Shown here in pieces: positions 18,301 through 33,300 of a DNA stretch of 41,782 nt. Made by a program: the position numbers and the translations under genes. The DNA lies in IMG/VR virus record IMGVR_UViG_3300013102_000019, positions 1 to 41,782 of that record; one strand, given 5' to 3'. The DNA comes from a virus. Position 1 is the stretch's first letter. Every line of letters begins with the position of its first letter. A model generated the notes under the pieces. The model made no database searches. It was given only the letters and a program-made list of their open reading frames with translations, and had not been told where the DNA came from.

Positions 18301-21300
18301 CGTCCACAACGACCACGACGCGGAGGTTCCCATGACTAGGCTCGAATTGGTTGAAAACTGGCGCAAGCTGTGGAAGTCAACCACGATGATTTTCGGAGCG
18401 CTCGGGCTCGCTGTGCCCGAGTTGCTTCAGATTTTGGCCGACAACACAGACCTCGTGCCGTGGATGGATGATGGCTACAAGAGCGGCGTTCGCTTGGCCT
18501 GCCTGATCCTGATCGTGCTGCTTCGCCCTGTGAAGCAAGAGAGTCTGAAGAAATGAACACCTCTCAAGCCGGCATCGAGGCCATCAAGGACTATGAGGGC
18601 GTGCGCCTGAAGGCCTACGACGATGGCGTGGGCATCTGGACCATCGGCGTCGGTCATACGGCAGGCGTGAAGCGCGGCGACGTGATCACGATGGCCCAGG
18701 TGGACGAGTTCCTGCGGGCCGATCTGGAGGACGCAGAGCAAGCCGTCAATGCCCGCGTGGTGGCCCCGCTCTCACAGGGCCAGTTTGACGCTCTTGTGTC
18801 GTTCGTCTTCAACGTAGGTGCCGGCGCGTTCATCGCCTCGACCCTGCTCAAGAAGCTGAACGCCCGCGACTATGACGGCGCAGCGGACGAGTTCCTGCGC
18901 TGGAACAAGGCTGGTGGCCGCGTGATGGCAGGACTCACGAAGCGCCGGATCTCGGAACGCATGATGTTCCTGACGGGCTCGCCATGAAGTGGTGCACCTA
19001 CTGCGGCATGCAGGGGCACTCAGCATCTGAGTGCACGAAGCGGCTGTTCTGGAGGCTGGTATGAACCCCTACCTCATCCTCGGCGCCGTCCTGTTCTGGG
19101 TCGCCTCAGTCGGTAGCGCCGGCTGGTTCGGCATGGGTGTAGGCGAGGATCGGATCATTGCCAAGCAGGCCAGCGACGACCAGATCCGAAAAGCCACCTT
19201 CGATGCCGCGCAACAGGGCGCCGCCGAGGCAATCGCCAAGAACAAGCCCATTAACAACACCATCGTTCAGAAGGTGCAGCATGAAATCCGCACTGATCGC
19301 ATCTACACTGAGTGCCGCGTTCCTGCTGCTGGGATGCAGCTTGCCAATCAAGCCATCACCGGACGGCCAGCCGAGCCCGCTGGTAGTAGCAGCCTGCCCA
19401 GCGCCGACACCGCTAAGCGATGACTCCATGGGGGCATTGCTGGCGAAGGTGGTAGAGCAGGGGAACACGTACCGCGAATGCCGCGAGGCGGCGCTTGCCG
19501 GACAGCCCATGCCGAAGGCGAGCTATTCGCTTTGGCCGAAGAAGTAGCGCCGGCGCTCTCTCTCGACCAACTCATCGAAAACAGTTTGTAGTTCCGGCAG
19601 GATCGGCTGCGCGATGTGCTCGATGGTCCCGTCAGCATGTTGAAGAAATCCGCCCGTCCCGCAAGCCACCACATCCGCCATCGCCTTGGTGTACGGCTCG
19701 ATGTTCTTCAAGAATGCTTGCTTCGCCATCGCACCCATGACGCGCTCCAATGCGTCCATCCCTTCGATCTCGCGCTCTTCACAGTAGCGCAAGGCGTCAA
19801 AGCGGATTTGCTCCAGTTCTGGCGAGAGTCGGCGGATGTTCGTGGCGGTGGTCATGGCTCTATCCTATATCGGGAGGGGGAGGGTTAGCCAGCCATTGCA
19901 GCGGCTGCGCGGACGATGGCGAGACGTGCCCCGGCCATCGGGTCCGCAGCGTTTTGCACATCCTCGTAGGCACTGGGCATGCCGGGCGCGGTGGCTTGCG
20001 CGCAGCTGTGGCCAAAGTAGAAGCGGCAGGTGAGATTCAGCTTCACCGCTAGCCGCAGCGCATCGCCGTCATCGGTCAGCGGGTTCCAATACCTACGGTC
20101 GTATTCGTTCGGCTCACGGTCGAACGTCAACCACAACCCCCAGAATGCACCGCTCTTGGGGTGAGGCTTCGATGCATCGGGATCGTATTTGACCCCCGCC
20201 GCTTCCGCCGCCGCTTCAAGCAATTCACGATCATTCATCCCTCTGTCTCCTGTTGGGTTGGTTGGGGTGGGGCGGTCACACGCTCTCGACCGTGATGCCG
20301 ACGATCTTGGCAAGGGCTTGCAGAAGGTCGCCGCCGTAGCAGTTCCCAGATCCATAACCATCGCCGACCTGCACCACATCGCCATCTTCAGCCAACTTGT
20401 TCTTGGCCTCCCAAGCGTAGTACTTCACGCCCTGCTTGTCGTCTTCATCATCCTCGTAGGGGTTCTTGTCGGGATGCACCTTGTGCAACGACCAGCAATC
20501 GTTGTCCACGATGGCAACGCAGCCCGGGTTGTCGCGGATGATCTTGGCAAGATCCTTCTTTTTTGCAGTCATCTCAATCCTCACTTCAGATATACCGACG
20601 CGCAGCCCGCGCCAGGGGGTGGCCGGTTGGCCTCAGATTCGTGCGGCGATGTCGTCCGCTGATTCCCGGTAGTACGTCCGCAAAAGCAAATTCAAGTCCT
20701 TGTGGCGGCTGATCCGCGCAAGGGTCATCACGTCCATGCGCCTGGCCAGCAGCGTCAGCGCCGTGGCCCGGGTGTCGTGGAAGGTCAGATCCTCGATCAG
20801 CAGCTGCGTCGTGAGCGTGCTGAACAGGGCGCTTGCTTCGTTCGGGCCGACCGTGAACGTCGCCGGGAACAGCTTGTGCGCGCGCCGTGGCACAGGAACC
20901 TCCACGAGCTTCTTCCCGTCGCCCTTGGTGCGCGTGGCCCCGCCCAGCAGCATCACGCGCCGCACGGGGTCGTAGCGCCCCTCCAGCACCTCCTTCAGCC
21001 GCAGCGCCGTGTGCAGGGCAATCCTGAACGCACGGATCACCTCGGCTGTCTTGCCGTCCCGGTCCGCCCGGAGCACGCGCTTGATCTGCCGCCATCGCCA
21101 GACCTGCGTCCGTGGTTCGTTGTCCTCCGGCATGCGCAGGCCAGTGAATGGGCTGGTCTGAATCCACTTCCACTCGTCCCGCGCCAGCGAGAACATGTGT
21201 CGCATCAGGTTGATTTCGCGCAGCACCGTTCCTCCAGTCACAGGCCGGTGTTCGTCGTCCCCCTCCATGCGCCAGTCCCGCCACTCGCCCAGGTGCGCGG

Positions 21301-24300
21301 TCGTGATGCTCGCCAGTTTCGTCTCGGGCCGGAAATACTCCATGAAGGCGTCGAAGCGCCGGCGCTCCCATTCCGGGTCCGCCTTGTCTTTGCTGACGGT
21401 CTTCAGGTAGTGCGCGGCTGCCTCGCCGAACGTGCGCCCTTGCAACACTCCGGCGTCGATCTCGCTTTCGATCCGGTCTGCCCACTGCTGGGCCTCCCGC
21501 TTCGTGTCCCAGACTGCTGAGCGCCGAACCCCTTTGCGGGCCACCTGTGCGCGCCATTTCTGCCCCTGTTTCTGTATGGATGCCATGCCTCTTGATTCCC
21601 CACGATGCGTAAATTTCTGGGGGATGATGGCACGGAAACAGGTGAAAAGACGGGAAACGGCAGGAACGAACAACAACGCAGGAGCGGCCTAAGTCGCTGT
21701 CAGCGTAGGAAAAGACGGGAATAGAGGTGATTAACCGGAACCCGTGAAAACGGTGGTGGTGCCCGGGGCCGGAATCGAATTCCATTGGTAAATTGTGGCT
21801 CATGGGTAAATTTCTGGGGAATCAGCGCGCTTGCTTCTTGGCCTGCTTGTTCAGCCATTCCTCGAAGTCCTCGCGGCTCCAGCGCCGGCACTTCTGGCTG
21901 AGGGAGAGCTTCGGCCTGGGGAAATCTGGGCGCTTGACGACCCGATCCCGCACGTAGGCATGTTCCAGATTCAGCCGCTGGCTGATGTCCATGGTTCCGA
22001 TCAGGTCGTTCATTCGTCATCCTCCCTGGGGTATTCGTCATCGTCGCAACTGCAGGTGCTGCACTCCGGCATTTCGGGGTCGAGCGTGCCATTGCAAAAC
22101 TGGCAGACCTCAATCATTCCGTAGCCGCCCAGAGCAATGCACCCGCCGCCTCGGCACAGGTCATCGCAGCAGGGCCGGCCGTCTTTTGGACAAAGGCTCA
22201 TGCTCCCTCTCCCCCCTCTCCCCGCCCGGTAGAGGCGGCAGCGCCCCGCGGCTTCATGAATGTGATCCAGTGCGTGTCAGCACGCTTGCCGGACTTGTGC
22301 CCGAACAGCGGCTTGTGGTCGGTCAGCGCGAGCACTTCGCTCACCTTGATCTGGATCTCGTTCCACTTGAAGATCAACACGCCCTCGGGCTCCAGCACCC
22401 GAAAGCACTCGGAGAACCCTTTGCGGATGTCCTCGCGCCAGTCTTGGCCAAGCACGCCGTACTTCAGCCCGAGCCAGCTCAGTTTGCCGGCCTTGCGCAG
22501 ATGCGGCGGGTCGAAGCTCACCAGCTTGAACGAGTTGTCCGGGAACGGCATCGCGCGGAAGTCCATCAGCACGTCCGGCTTGATGTCCAGCGCGCGACCG
22601 TCGCAGAGGATGTGCGATTCCTCGCGCACGTCGCCGAACAGGACGCCTTGGTGCTTCGGGTCGAACCAGAACATGCGGGAGCCGCAGCAGGCATCGAGGA
22701 TTGAAGGCAGTGTGCTCACTTTGCCTCCTTCGCTGCCAGTAGGGCGGAATCAATTGCGGCGGCAATATCCTTCGCCTGAGCGCCGAAACTCTTCCGGTCG
22801 CGACCTACGTACATCCCCATCGTCGCTGGCGGGCATCGCTTCAGCAATCTCGATGCTTCGGCAAGCAGGGCATCCTTCTCTGCCGCTTGCGCCTGGAGAG
22901 CGGCTTGAGCGTCGGAGAGGCGGACGATCAAGGCGAGCGCTTCCTCCTGAAGCTGCGACTGCACGACGACGCGCTGCACCTTGTATCCCATGAACCGCTC
23001 TGGGTAATCGCAAAGGTGCCGAGCCAACCACTCGTTTGCTTCTTGCTCGGGGTTGCAAGAATCGTCGCGATTGAAGCTCATGCAGCACGCGCCGTCGTCG
23101 CGGGCAACTCGCCATTCGACACGGCCCGCGCACAAGGCACGAATAGTCTCCAAGCCCTCGGGCAGCTTCGGGGCGGTGGTCATTCGACTTCTCCCAATTC
23201 GACGCTAGAAATCCCGCATGCCGGGCTGCCAGCGGCCTTGATGGCAAGGATTTCTTTTCTGGTGAGGCGCCGCACTGCTGCCCTTTCTCCCCCGAAATGA
23301 TGGCTCTGCACGCTGACGCGCAAGCTCATTGCCGTGCGGTCTTCGCCAGAACCCACATCGATAACGCGCGGCACCTTCACCAGGAGCCATACCGTTGGCG
23401 CGAGGTTGTCGATCATTTCAGCCATCACACCTCCCCCCGCTCGCTGCCCGAGGGCTGTGCAGGCTGCTCGCCCTTGAGTGCGGCGCGCTCTATGCCTTCC
23501 TGCAATTTCTCGTATGCCTCACGCGCATTGGAAACATTTGCGCCGCGGTAGTCCATGCAAAGCTCGTGAAACTCTTGTCCGTCGAGCCAGTTGGAAAAGG
23601 CGACCTCCGCCTGCTGCGCGGGCGCATCGACGCTATCGCCTGGGGTGGCGTCTGGATACGTGTCGTCGCGTGAGTTGTGGGCGATGCGCACGAACAGGTG
23701 TGCATTCCACTGGATGGATTTGCGCTTGAAGGCTTCCAGGGCAGCCGGGCGAGCGCCGCTGCCTGCGAACGTCAACGGACTCGCTTCCGCGTCATCGAAC
23801 ACGATCATGTGCGGGCATTGGTCTGGAATGTTCCACGCCACCGCTTCCGAAGCTGGCGCAGGCGCTGCCACCTCCAAGTGCCTGCGGTCAATCGCATCCT
23901 CGATCAGGGCGCGTGCGTAGTCACGCATCCAGCCTTTCGACTCGGCAAGGGCGCTCACCAGTTGGTCGATGGCCTGCGGGACTGGCGCAGGCGCTGCCAC
24001 GGGCGCGGGAGGGGAGAGGGCGGCGCGCAAGCGGTCGAGTTCGCCAGCGATCTTGTTCATGTGCTTCGGATTGAAGGACACGCAATTCCAGTTCTCTCGG
24101 TTCGCTTGGTCGAGGTGCAGTCGCCACGCCTTTTCTGCATCGGAACGCTCGCCCGGCGCTACCGGTGTTGCGGCGAACGGGTTTCCGTTGAACAAGTCCC
24201 ATGCAGCTCGACGATTGCGCTCATCTTCGATGCGCTGTTCTGGTGTCTTGGAGCGGTTCTCTGCCTCGCGCTCGTAGAGACGTTGCGCTGCCTCAACCAC

Positions 24301-27300
24301 GAACCGGGTGGTGACACCCTTGCCGAACGACCCCCCGCCCACCATTGCGGGCTTGTCGAGCTTCGGCCAAGCATCCTCGGCCACAGGTTCGGCTTCGCCA
24401 GTGGTGGAGGCGCGCAGCTTCGCGTTCTCAGCGAACAACAGGGCGTAGGCTCGCTCCAAGTCCTCGATTTCGTCAGCCGCCAGATCGCAAACGGGCCAGC
24501 CATGATTTGCCGCGATGTCGCGCAGGGCGTCGGTATGGGTGCTCACTTGCTATCTCCTTGGGCTTCTTGGGATTGGTGGGGTGCTGCGGCGAGCATTGCG
24601 CGGTAGATCACGGTGATGCTGTTCGTGACCGGGTATCGCGCCTGCTGGCCTGCAAACGTCATTGCATCGGTCGGCGTCGTTGGCACGAACTGCCACCCAT
24701 CGGCCTCTCTCATCTCGGAGGCGGAGAGGGCGCGCTCAATGCCTTTCTTCAGCGTGTGAAAGTCGATGCCCTCGAAGATGCCGCCGTACTCGATGACCCG
24801 ATCACAGGCCGCCAGACACGCATTCAGTGCAGAAGCCTCGCCCTCCTGCCTGCTGGCGGAGCGGAGACGGTCGAGTTCGGCGACTATGCCGGCGATGCTC
24901 TTTGGATTCGCGGCGACGATGAAGGCGGCGATCTTCATCGCAGCGGGGCTGTCGCTGTAGTTCTCGGTGTCTACCGTGATGACTTCCGCCAGTCCTTCGT
25001 CTTCCCACGGATGGCCGATATGCACAACACCACCCCACTCTGTTTCTCTCGCTTCGATGAAAGCAGACTCCCAGCCGTCAGGGAAGTCAGCAAGCGCATC
25101 ACGAATGGCCTGCTCGCCATCCAAGCATCCAACAGGTGCGGTGGTCATGGAGTGGCTCCTGAGTAGTCGGGCGGGAACGAGGAACGCGCTTCGGCCCATT
25201 CGCGGACCTTGACAATGAGGGCGCGACGAGCGACCCGGCGCTGATGAGCATTGCCGGTGAACTCCTTGTCGTCCCAATAGATGTGCTCGGCGGTGTTGCA
25301 CCACGGGCAAGGAATGTCGCCGCCACTGAACAGCGAGCCGCCAGGCTCATCGCAGGAATCCAAGTCCCACATGTAGCCGTCAATGCAAGTGCCGTCCGGG
25401 TAGTGCGCGCCGAACGTGGGCGCTTCGTAGTTGCATCCGAGCCCGCTCACGATGTCTCTCCAGTAGCGGCGCAAGCGGCGGCGTAGCGCTCCGGGAAGAC
25501 CTCGATGTAGAGGTCAGCGGCATCCACGCCGTTCAGCACAAGGCCCTCGGCGGCGGCTGCGTCAAGGAATGTGTGCAGTGCTTCGGGCTTCTCCCCAGAG
25601 CACCCAACAGAGGGAGCGCGGAAGATGGGTTCGCCGTGCTCGCCCGTGCGATCCATTGCGGCCAGTTGGTATTCGGTCATGGCGATCCTCACGAAACGAC
25701 GAGCCGTTGGCCTTGCACCAGACGCGCGCCGGGCACGTCGATTCCCGCCTTGAGCGCGCCTGCAATGGCCTTCTTGTCAGCCGCAGGGGGCGGCGGGGCC
25801 GGTTGCGTCATGAACTCTGCAGGCAGCAAACCGGGCTCGAAAACGTCCACAGCGGCGGGGTTGTTCTGCAAGCGGATCTTGAACAGCGGGCCTTCGATCT
25901 TGTCGATGCCAGCGTCGAGCATGTTCTTCTTCAGGTAGGCGCGCAGCCCCGCAGCGGCGGCCACTCGTTGCTTCTTGAGCGCGGCCAGCCGTTCGATTTC
26001 GGCGTCGATGGCCGGCACGTGCATTTCCATCGTGCGTGCGACCATCTCCACCCCCATAGCCTTGTCGGTGATGGCTTCGGTGAGGCCGGTTCCCTCGATG
26101 GTGTCGGCGATGGTCTGGGCGTCCAAGTCCATGTTGGACAGGCGCTCGGCGAGTTGCTGGTATTCGCCGGCGAGATGGTACAGGGCGGTTCCGGTCATGC
26201 TGGTTCCTTCGGCCATACGGCGGTGAGTTTTCCTTGGGTGGCGTCGTCGAGCAGTGCCCAGATGGCATCGCGCGGCTTGTCGTCGAGCGAGATGAGGTAG
26301 TCGCACACGCCCTCTGCATCGCCCGCCTTCACGCCATCCGTAAGGCGCTTGGCGATGGCCTTCGGGCTCATATCCACTGCTGGCGGGGCGGCGTCCTGCT
26401 TGCGCTTCGCGTCGGTAGCCGAGTTGGCGTCGTCGTCTTCCGGTGCGATGCCGCATGCCGTCATGAGGCTGTAGCGGCGCGCATACGTCAGGGCCGAGCC
26501 ATAGCCTTGCGGGTCTTGCTTGGACGCGGGCACATGGAACTTGCCGCTGCGTATCGTCTCGCCGGACTCGTGCATGAACACGGTCTCGACGGTCACTCCG
26601 GTGGCGTCGTCGTGTGTCTCTTGGTAGACGGCAATCCCGTTCTCGAGAAGTGCGTCGTTCACCGCTTCGATGCACGCGCCCAGGTCGGCGTACTTGCTCC
26701 GGAATGCCGGGTTGGTCTTGTCCTTCAGCGCGGGGCTGAATGCTTTCTTGGCCTTCACGAAGGCGGTAGCGATCTTTTGCATGGTGGTCCTCAGAACGGA
26801 AGGGCGCGCATTGCCTCACGGGCAGCCATCCGGGCCGCGCCGATCACGCCGAGGTCATGGCGACGAATGGAGAAAAACAGGCGGAAGACTTGGTAGCGGG
26901 TCATGTCAGCCTCGGAAGAAAAAGTGAACGACAGCCGCGGCAAAGATCGGCGCAAGGACAACGCAGATCGGCCAGAAGCGTGCAGGGCGGTTGTCTGACA
27001 CTGGAGAGAACAGATAGGCGCCTTCTTTGTATTCGGGGTGGGTCATGCGGTCACCTGCTTTTTGACGCTAGCGATGTGGTCGGCGAGAACATTGACGGCC
27101 GATTTCACCGATGCGTCGTGCTCATCGCCGTACTTCTTCCCGGCGATGATTGCGATGCGACTGCCATGCATCATTGGGTCTTGGACTCGAAGAATGTCCT
27201 TCTCCACAAGATCCAAAATCGGGGAGGCGCATCCCGCCGTATCGGCGATCTGGCCTGCAGGGCATGCCCTCTGGAGAAAGCCAAGAGCCTCGCGGCGCCC

Positions 27301-30300
27301 ACAGGTTGCAAACTGGATAAACATCTCTCACTCCTTCGCGTTATTGATAGCCGCGTATTCAGCGGCACGGTCGTTGACTACATCTGCCGTGCGTTGATGC
27401 GCATCGGTTTCAGAGTGCTGGTGCTCCAGGCAAGCCATCAGAATCAGGATTGCGAAGGTCGCAAGCACTCCGATTGACCAGGTGGTGGCGGCTTGGCGTA
27501 GGGCGGTCATAGAAACCTCGACAGAGAGTCGGCGGCGCGGTCGATATCGTCGATTGCCTCGTCGCAGTGATCCGAGATTTCTTGGTACTCATCGACCAGA
27601 TCGCGGAGCTTGTCGCGCTCTTTGGCAATCCGGGCGCCGCAGGCACGGAGCTTCGATTCCAGGCCGGCCATCCGCTTGCGCGTGGCGGCATTGAACATGC
27701 TTTGTTCGCTCATGCCACACGCTCCAATCTCGATTCAAGGGATGTCGGAACCAAGCACCCACGGAACGCATCCGCATCCGGCTCGTCAAGGTCCAAGTCC
27801 TGCGCGATGGTCAGCAGCCGTTCTTTCGTCTCGTGCTGTTCTGGCGAGCACTGCGACAGGAGGAAATTCACCTCGTCGTACAGCTCGCGGTCTGACATGC
27901 CGCCAGCGCGGTAGACAGCGCGGCGCTCAGTGCGGCAATTGCGTAGGCGCTGCTCGCGCCAGAGGGCGGCGGTGCGGGCGGTCATGCTGCTTGCTCCAAA
28001 GTAAGCCCAGCGCACTCGCCAAGCAGTTCACGAATCCGCTGTGCCTGCGCCAGTTCTTCTCGAGTCGGAGGCGGAAGGCGAGGTTGGAAGCGGCCGTCAT
28101 AGATGGCCTCTTGCTCTAGGCTCAGTTCGTGGCGGGTGGTGGTCATGCGACCTCCACTGCGCACATGCGCTTCACCAGATCTACAGCACTGGCTTGCAGC
28201 CATTCGGTCGTCGGCTTGAGAGCGGCCCCGGCAGCGGCCCCGGCAGCGTCCCCGGCAGCGGCCCCGGCAGCGGCCCCGGCAGCGGCCCTGGCAGCGGCCC
28301 AGGCAGCGTCCCCGGCAGCGTCCCCGGCAGCGTCCCCGGCAGCGGCCCCGGCAGCGGCCGCATCCTTCGATGCCAAGCGGACTTTCACGCCCGCGGCCGT
28401 CGCGCCAGCCATGTCTACGATGGCATCCAGTTCGCGCAACGCCTTTGCCTGCTCATGCAGCGCCGGCACCATCTCCAGCCACTTCGGCGTGTGCACGCGG
28501 ATCAGCCAGTCCAGCGCCATGTATGAACGCTTTTCTTCGACGGCCGGCGTCGAGCGCGTGCCCACAACCAGCGGAATCAGCGGCTTAAGCAGACGGTCGC
28601 GCTCCGCATCGCTCGGCAGCGAGTCATTCCACGAGATCATGAAATCCGTGATGACCGGACAGGCGCACTGCGGGTGGTCGCTCCAAGGCTCGCCAGCGAT
28701 GTAGCTCGCAGCCTCCATGACGCACATTTGCGTATCGTTGGGCGAGTGGTTGCCGCTCTTCAGAGACAGCGCCTCAACGGCGGCGAGGCGTTCGGGGATC
28801 AGTGCGGCGCTCATGCTTGCACCCCATGAGCCTTGAGAAACTTCCCCGCGTACTCCTTGCCGAGATGGACGAGCCGCTCGGTCTGCACGCCGTCTTCTTC
28901 AAGAATGTCAATCGTCGCGGTGCTCTGCAGCACAGCCATCGAGTGCTCGTGTGCGAGCTGGGCGGCCAGGCTCAGACGCTGCGGCGTCTTGCGCGGGGCC
29001 TTGGGGGTTGTCGGTGCCATCGAATCACTCCTGTGTGTTGGACTGTGACTCGATTATCGGCATACCGGTAGATATGTCAACGGTTATCGGATAGGCCGAC
29101 CGATATTTTTTCTCGGCGTTTTCCACTACGCCGATAGTTGACACATGAAAAAAGCCGCCTCAGTGGGCGGCTTTGGATGGGGCGGAGGGGTGCTACTCCG
29201 TAAGCACGTAGATCGCTTTGCCCGAGAGTTGCTTGCCGGTCCTGTTGGTGGTGCTGCCGACTCCTACAGCGGTACGCGAGCGCCTCCCGTAAGACTGGGT
29301 GACGAACGTTCCGGAGCTTCCAGTCACGAAGTCGCCAGCCTCATCGAGCAGGATGCCATTGGCGCCCAGCTGCGCTGCCTTCTTCTTCGCATTCAGGACG
29401 GCCGTATCGAGAAGCGCCTGTTTCTGCATAAAGTCGTGGGCAGCGTCGGCGCTGATGATGGCGATTTCCTCGTATCGCCTTGGTGGGGATGTGTAGATCA
29501 CAACCTGGTCGGGCGATATGGCTGGTCGAACCCTCCCGGTGACAAGCGCGGTTTCGTTCGTGATTGCGCATCCGGAAAGGAGCGCTAGGGCAGTGATGGC
29601 AATCGTTGTTTTCATTTCTGTTCAAGGGCTCCGGGTTGAGTATCTTCAATGAGGCGCCGTGGTGTTCTACGTTTTTGTGGCGCCTCCCACATTGCATTTA
29701 CCGTCCCGGACTTGGTATTCCCCACATTCCCAATCGCGACGATTTTGTCCGTCACGATGTCCAAGCCCTTGACGAGTGCCAATACGCCGAGTTGCATTCG
29801 CTCGGCAAATCCACCAAGCAAATGGAACTCAGTTCCGCGCTTGGTCGTCGCGATCAGAATTGATCCTTCCAACTCCCCCGATGCCTCCTGATCCATCAGA
29901 TCAGCCAGGATAACCGCAGTGTCACTTTTTGCGGCCGCCCGTCGCTGCGGCATCGGTATTACTTTGCCCATCTTCATCGCCTCCTACGGTTATGCGCTTG
30001 ATCGTCTTCGAGAAATGTGACGATGGCGCATTCCCATCTTGGGGCGAAACAGGAGGGTTGTCAGCGGAGGTAACCAGCAACTTAAGGATTACGGCCGATT
30101 TATTTTTTACGGTCGTCGGCGAGGTCGCCATAGTCGCCAGCAATTCGCCAACGGCAATTCGCGTGTCTTCGTCGGCTTCTAGTAATACTTTAGAAAGCAC
30201 ATCCAGCGCAGATTGAATTCTTTCTGCCGCGGAAATATCGTCGCCATCCACTTTGGCCAACATCGGCCCATCGCCGGTCGCAAGCCACTGCGCGCGGACC

Positions 30301-33300
30301 CCGCAGACCTCGGCGAGCTGCGAAGTGAAGCTAGACCCGCTGCCGGTAGTTTCGGCCTGCCCGTAGGCGGACTGCGACATGCCGACTGCCTTGGCAAGGG
30401 CGGTCTGGCTCATGTCTTTGTGTTTGCGGGCTGCCAAGAGGCGCGCGCCGTACTCTGAACGGGGCTTTCGGTCCATAGGGGGAAGCGTATCCATCTGTGT
30501 TACCGCAAAACCGCTTGACACATAACCGGTCTGCCGATACTCTCTCGGCATGAACTGGCAATCACTCATCGCCGACCTTCGGGCCCGCAACTTCAGGCAG
30601 GTAGACATCGCCGCGGTTTGCAACTGCAAGCAATCGACGATCAGTGACCTGGCCACCGGAGAGACAGAGCAGCCGAGCTTCGCGCTTGGCCAGTCGCTGC
30701 TTGCTCTGCACAAGAGCCGCCGCAAGGGCCCTGTCGCCGCCAAGTCCCGCGCGGAGGCATAGGCCATGACCCCCGCCACCTTCGCCGCCCTGTGCCTCGT
30801 GAGCTTCCTCGCAGTAGGCGGCTTCCTCTGGGCGCTTAGCTCCTTGCTTAAGGACTGACCCGCCATGGACTTTCTCATCTTCGTCCTGTGCCTTATCGGC
30901 GGCGGCTTGGCCGGATACGGCGTCTTTCTCTTGCTCACGAAGCCTGACGACAAGGAGTGATCCATGACCTTCTATGAACTCATCGCCGTCGCCGTCGTTT
31001 GCGCCGCCGTCGTGTTGGTCGCCGGCTTGCGCGTGATCAACAACTACCTCATGCGCGATTGAGCCATGGCCTACCTCTTCCTCGCCCTCTACATCCTGCT
31101 CCTGATCTTCTGCTACGTGGCAGGTTGCCCCTCGATTGCTCGCGATAACGAGCAGATCAAAGAGAGCGACTGAGGCCGCGTCAAACACATGAACCCACGC
31201 GCTCTTCTTGATGTGTCCTCCGCTCGCGGCGTTTGCCGCAGGGGTGCCTCCCGAGGCATCGCCGTTTGCGGCCGGGCACATCAAAAAGGTCGTGATTTTC
31301 GGATTCGTCATGGCTTTAGTTTTGGCCGGTTTCAACTGGTCATTCAACAGGTAATCCCATTGCATTTCTTCATAGAGGCACCTATGGAACAAATCGCACT
31401 TCCCCTGCTTGGAAGGCTTGACGCCCCCAGCGTCGTCCCCCCTTCGCTGATCCTTCAGTGCAAGACCTACCGCGAAGCAGTCCGCCTTTGCTGGCAACTG
31501 CGCCGCGTGCGCAACATGACGCAGCGTCGTCTTGCCGAGGAAGCCGGGTTGTATGCGCCGCATGTGACCTGCTACCTGCATGACAGCGAACGCCAGCGCG
31601 ATCTCCCGGGGTCGGCTGTCCGCGCCTTCGAATGGGTTTGCGGCAATACCGCGATTTCTCAATGGCACAACGTTGGCGCGAAGCTGACCGTGGTTGAGGA
31701 AATGCAGCTGCTGAGGGCTGCGGCATGAATCTCCCGCAACTTCTCGAGCTGCCTCAACCTCTTTCGGACGAACACCAGTCCATGCTGCACAAACTCTTTG
31801 TGGAGAACATGGCAGAGATCGGCCGTTTGTTAATCAAACTTGGCAGCAACGTTCGGACGAAGCCTTTGATGGGTGGTGTCTTCGGGCATGGTCGGTTTCT
31901 TCTGTCCTCCCACGCATACGTTTCCAACGGCCTGGACAAGGTTGACTACCTCGTGCTGGAGGCTCGGACATGGTTGGTGCTTGGCACTGGACGATCGCAG
32001 CCAGAAGCACTCGATCAAGCGCGCAAGGCTCTCTCGTATGTCTCCCCTCTGTTCCTTGCCCAGTTCCTTGAGCAATTGGTGCTCAAGCGCGCCGAGCAGA
32101 AGGCGCAAGAAGAGGCCGAGGCAAAAGAGGCCCGCGACCGTTGGTTTGCCGAGCGCCAATCAACAGTGGTCCCTATCGCAAAGCAAATCCCCAAGCGCCG
32201 CCGCCAGATCTTCGAGAAGTCGGATGGCAAGTGCCACTACTGCAGCACGGCGCTGACGCTCGACGGCCGCTGGCACATCGAACACAAGATGCCCAAGGCC
32301 CTGTTTGGCACTAACGAAAGGTCAAACCTCGTCGCGTCCTGCGCTCCTTGCAATTTCAAGAAGCGGGACAAGACCGACACGGAATTCATTGAACAGAGAG
32401 CCATATGAACCACGACATCACCCAAGCCATGTGCGACGACATGGACGAAACCGCGAACTGGATGCACAGCGTCCCCAGCCCCTTCCCAACCATCGAGCAC
32501 GCCGTCGAACTCCCGGCCCCGAGTCCCTTCAACTGGCGCGGAACCCCCAGCATCCTGGCCGACCAGCTTCGCCCCCACCGCATGGACCGCAGCACAGCCG
32601 CAAGGCACTACTGCTACCCGGTTGAAGGCCAGAAGGCTGGCGAGGCTTCGTTTCATCGGCGCCAGGCCATCCGGCTCGGGGGGATCTGACATGGACCTCC
32701 CCATCCAAATGCTCGACATGCCGCGCGCACGTCGCAGTGACCCATCTACCAGCCACGTAGCTGCGGCAATGTCCGTGCGCTTCGCTGACAGCCATGGCAA
32801 CCGCATCGTCGAAGCACTCAAGGAGCACGGCCGCATGAGCCCTGTTGGCATCGGCGGCATGACTGGCCTCACGGTCGTTCAAGTGGATCGCCGGGTTGTC
32901 GAACTCGAGCGCGCTGGTCGCATTCGCCAGGTGAAGGACGAGGTGGGCAATCCGGTTGTCTGGAACTCGTGCCGGGTTTGGGAGGCCGTCTGAACTTCTA
33001 CCCCCACCACATCGGGGACTACCTCACTGCCACGGCGCATCTGACGTGGCAGGAGGACTGCGCGTACCGGCGCCTTCTCGATGTGTACTACAGCCGCGAA
33101 CAGGCACTGCCCGCCGAAGTGGCGCAGGCATGCCGCCTTGTGCGCGCGCAATCGAAGGACGAGCGCAAGGCAGTCGAGACAGTGCTCGCCGAGTTCTTCA
33201 CGCTGACCGATGCCGGATGGACGCACGCACGTTGCGAAGCCGAGATCGTGAAAGCCAGCGAAGCTGCAGAGCGCGCCAGGGTGAATGGGAAGAAGGGCGG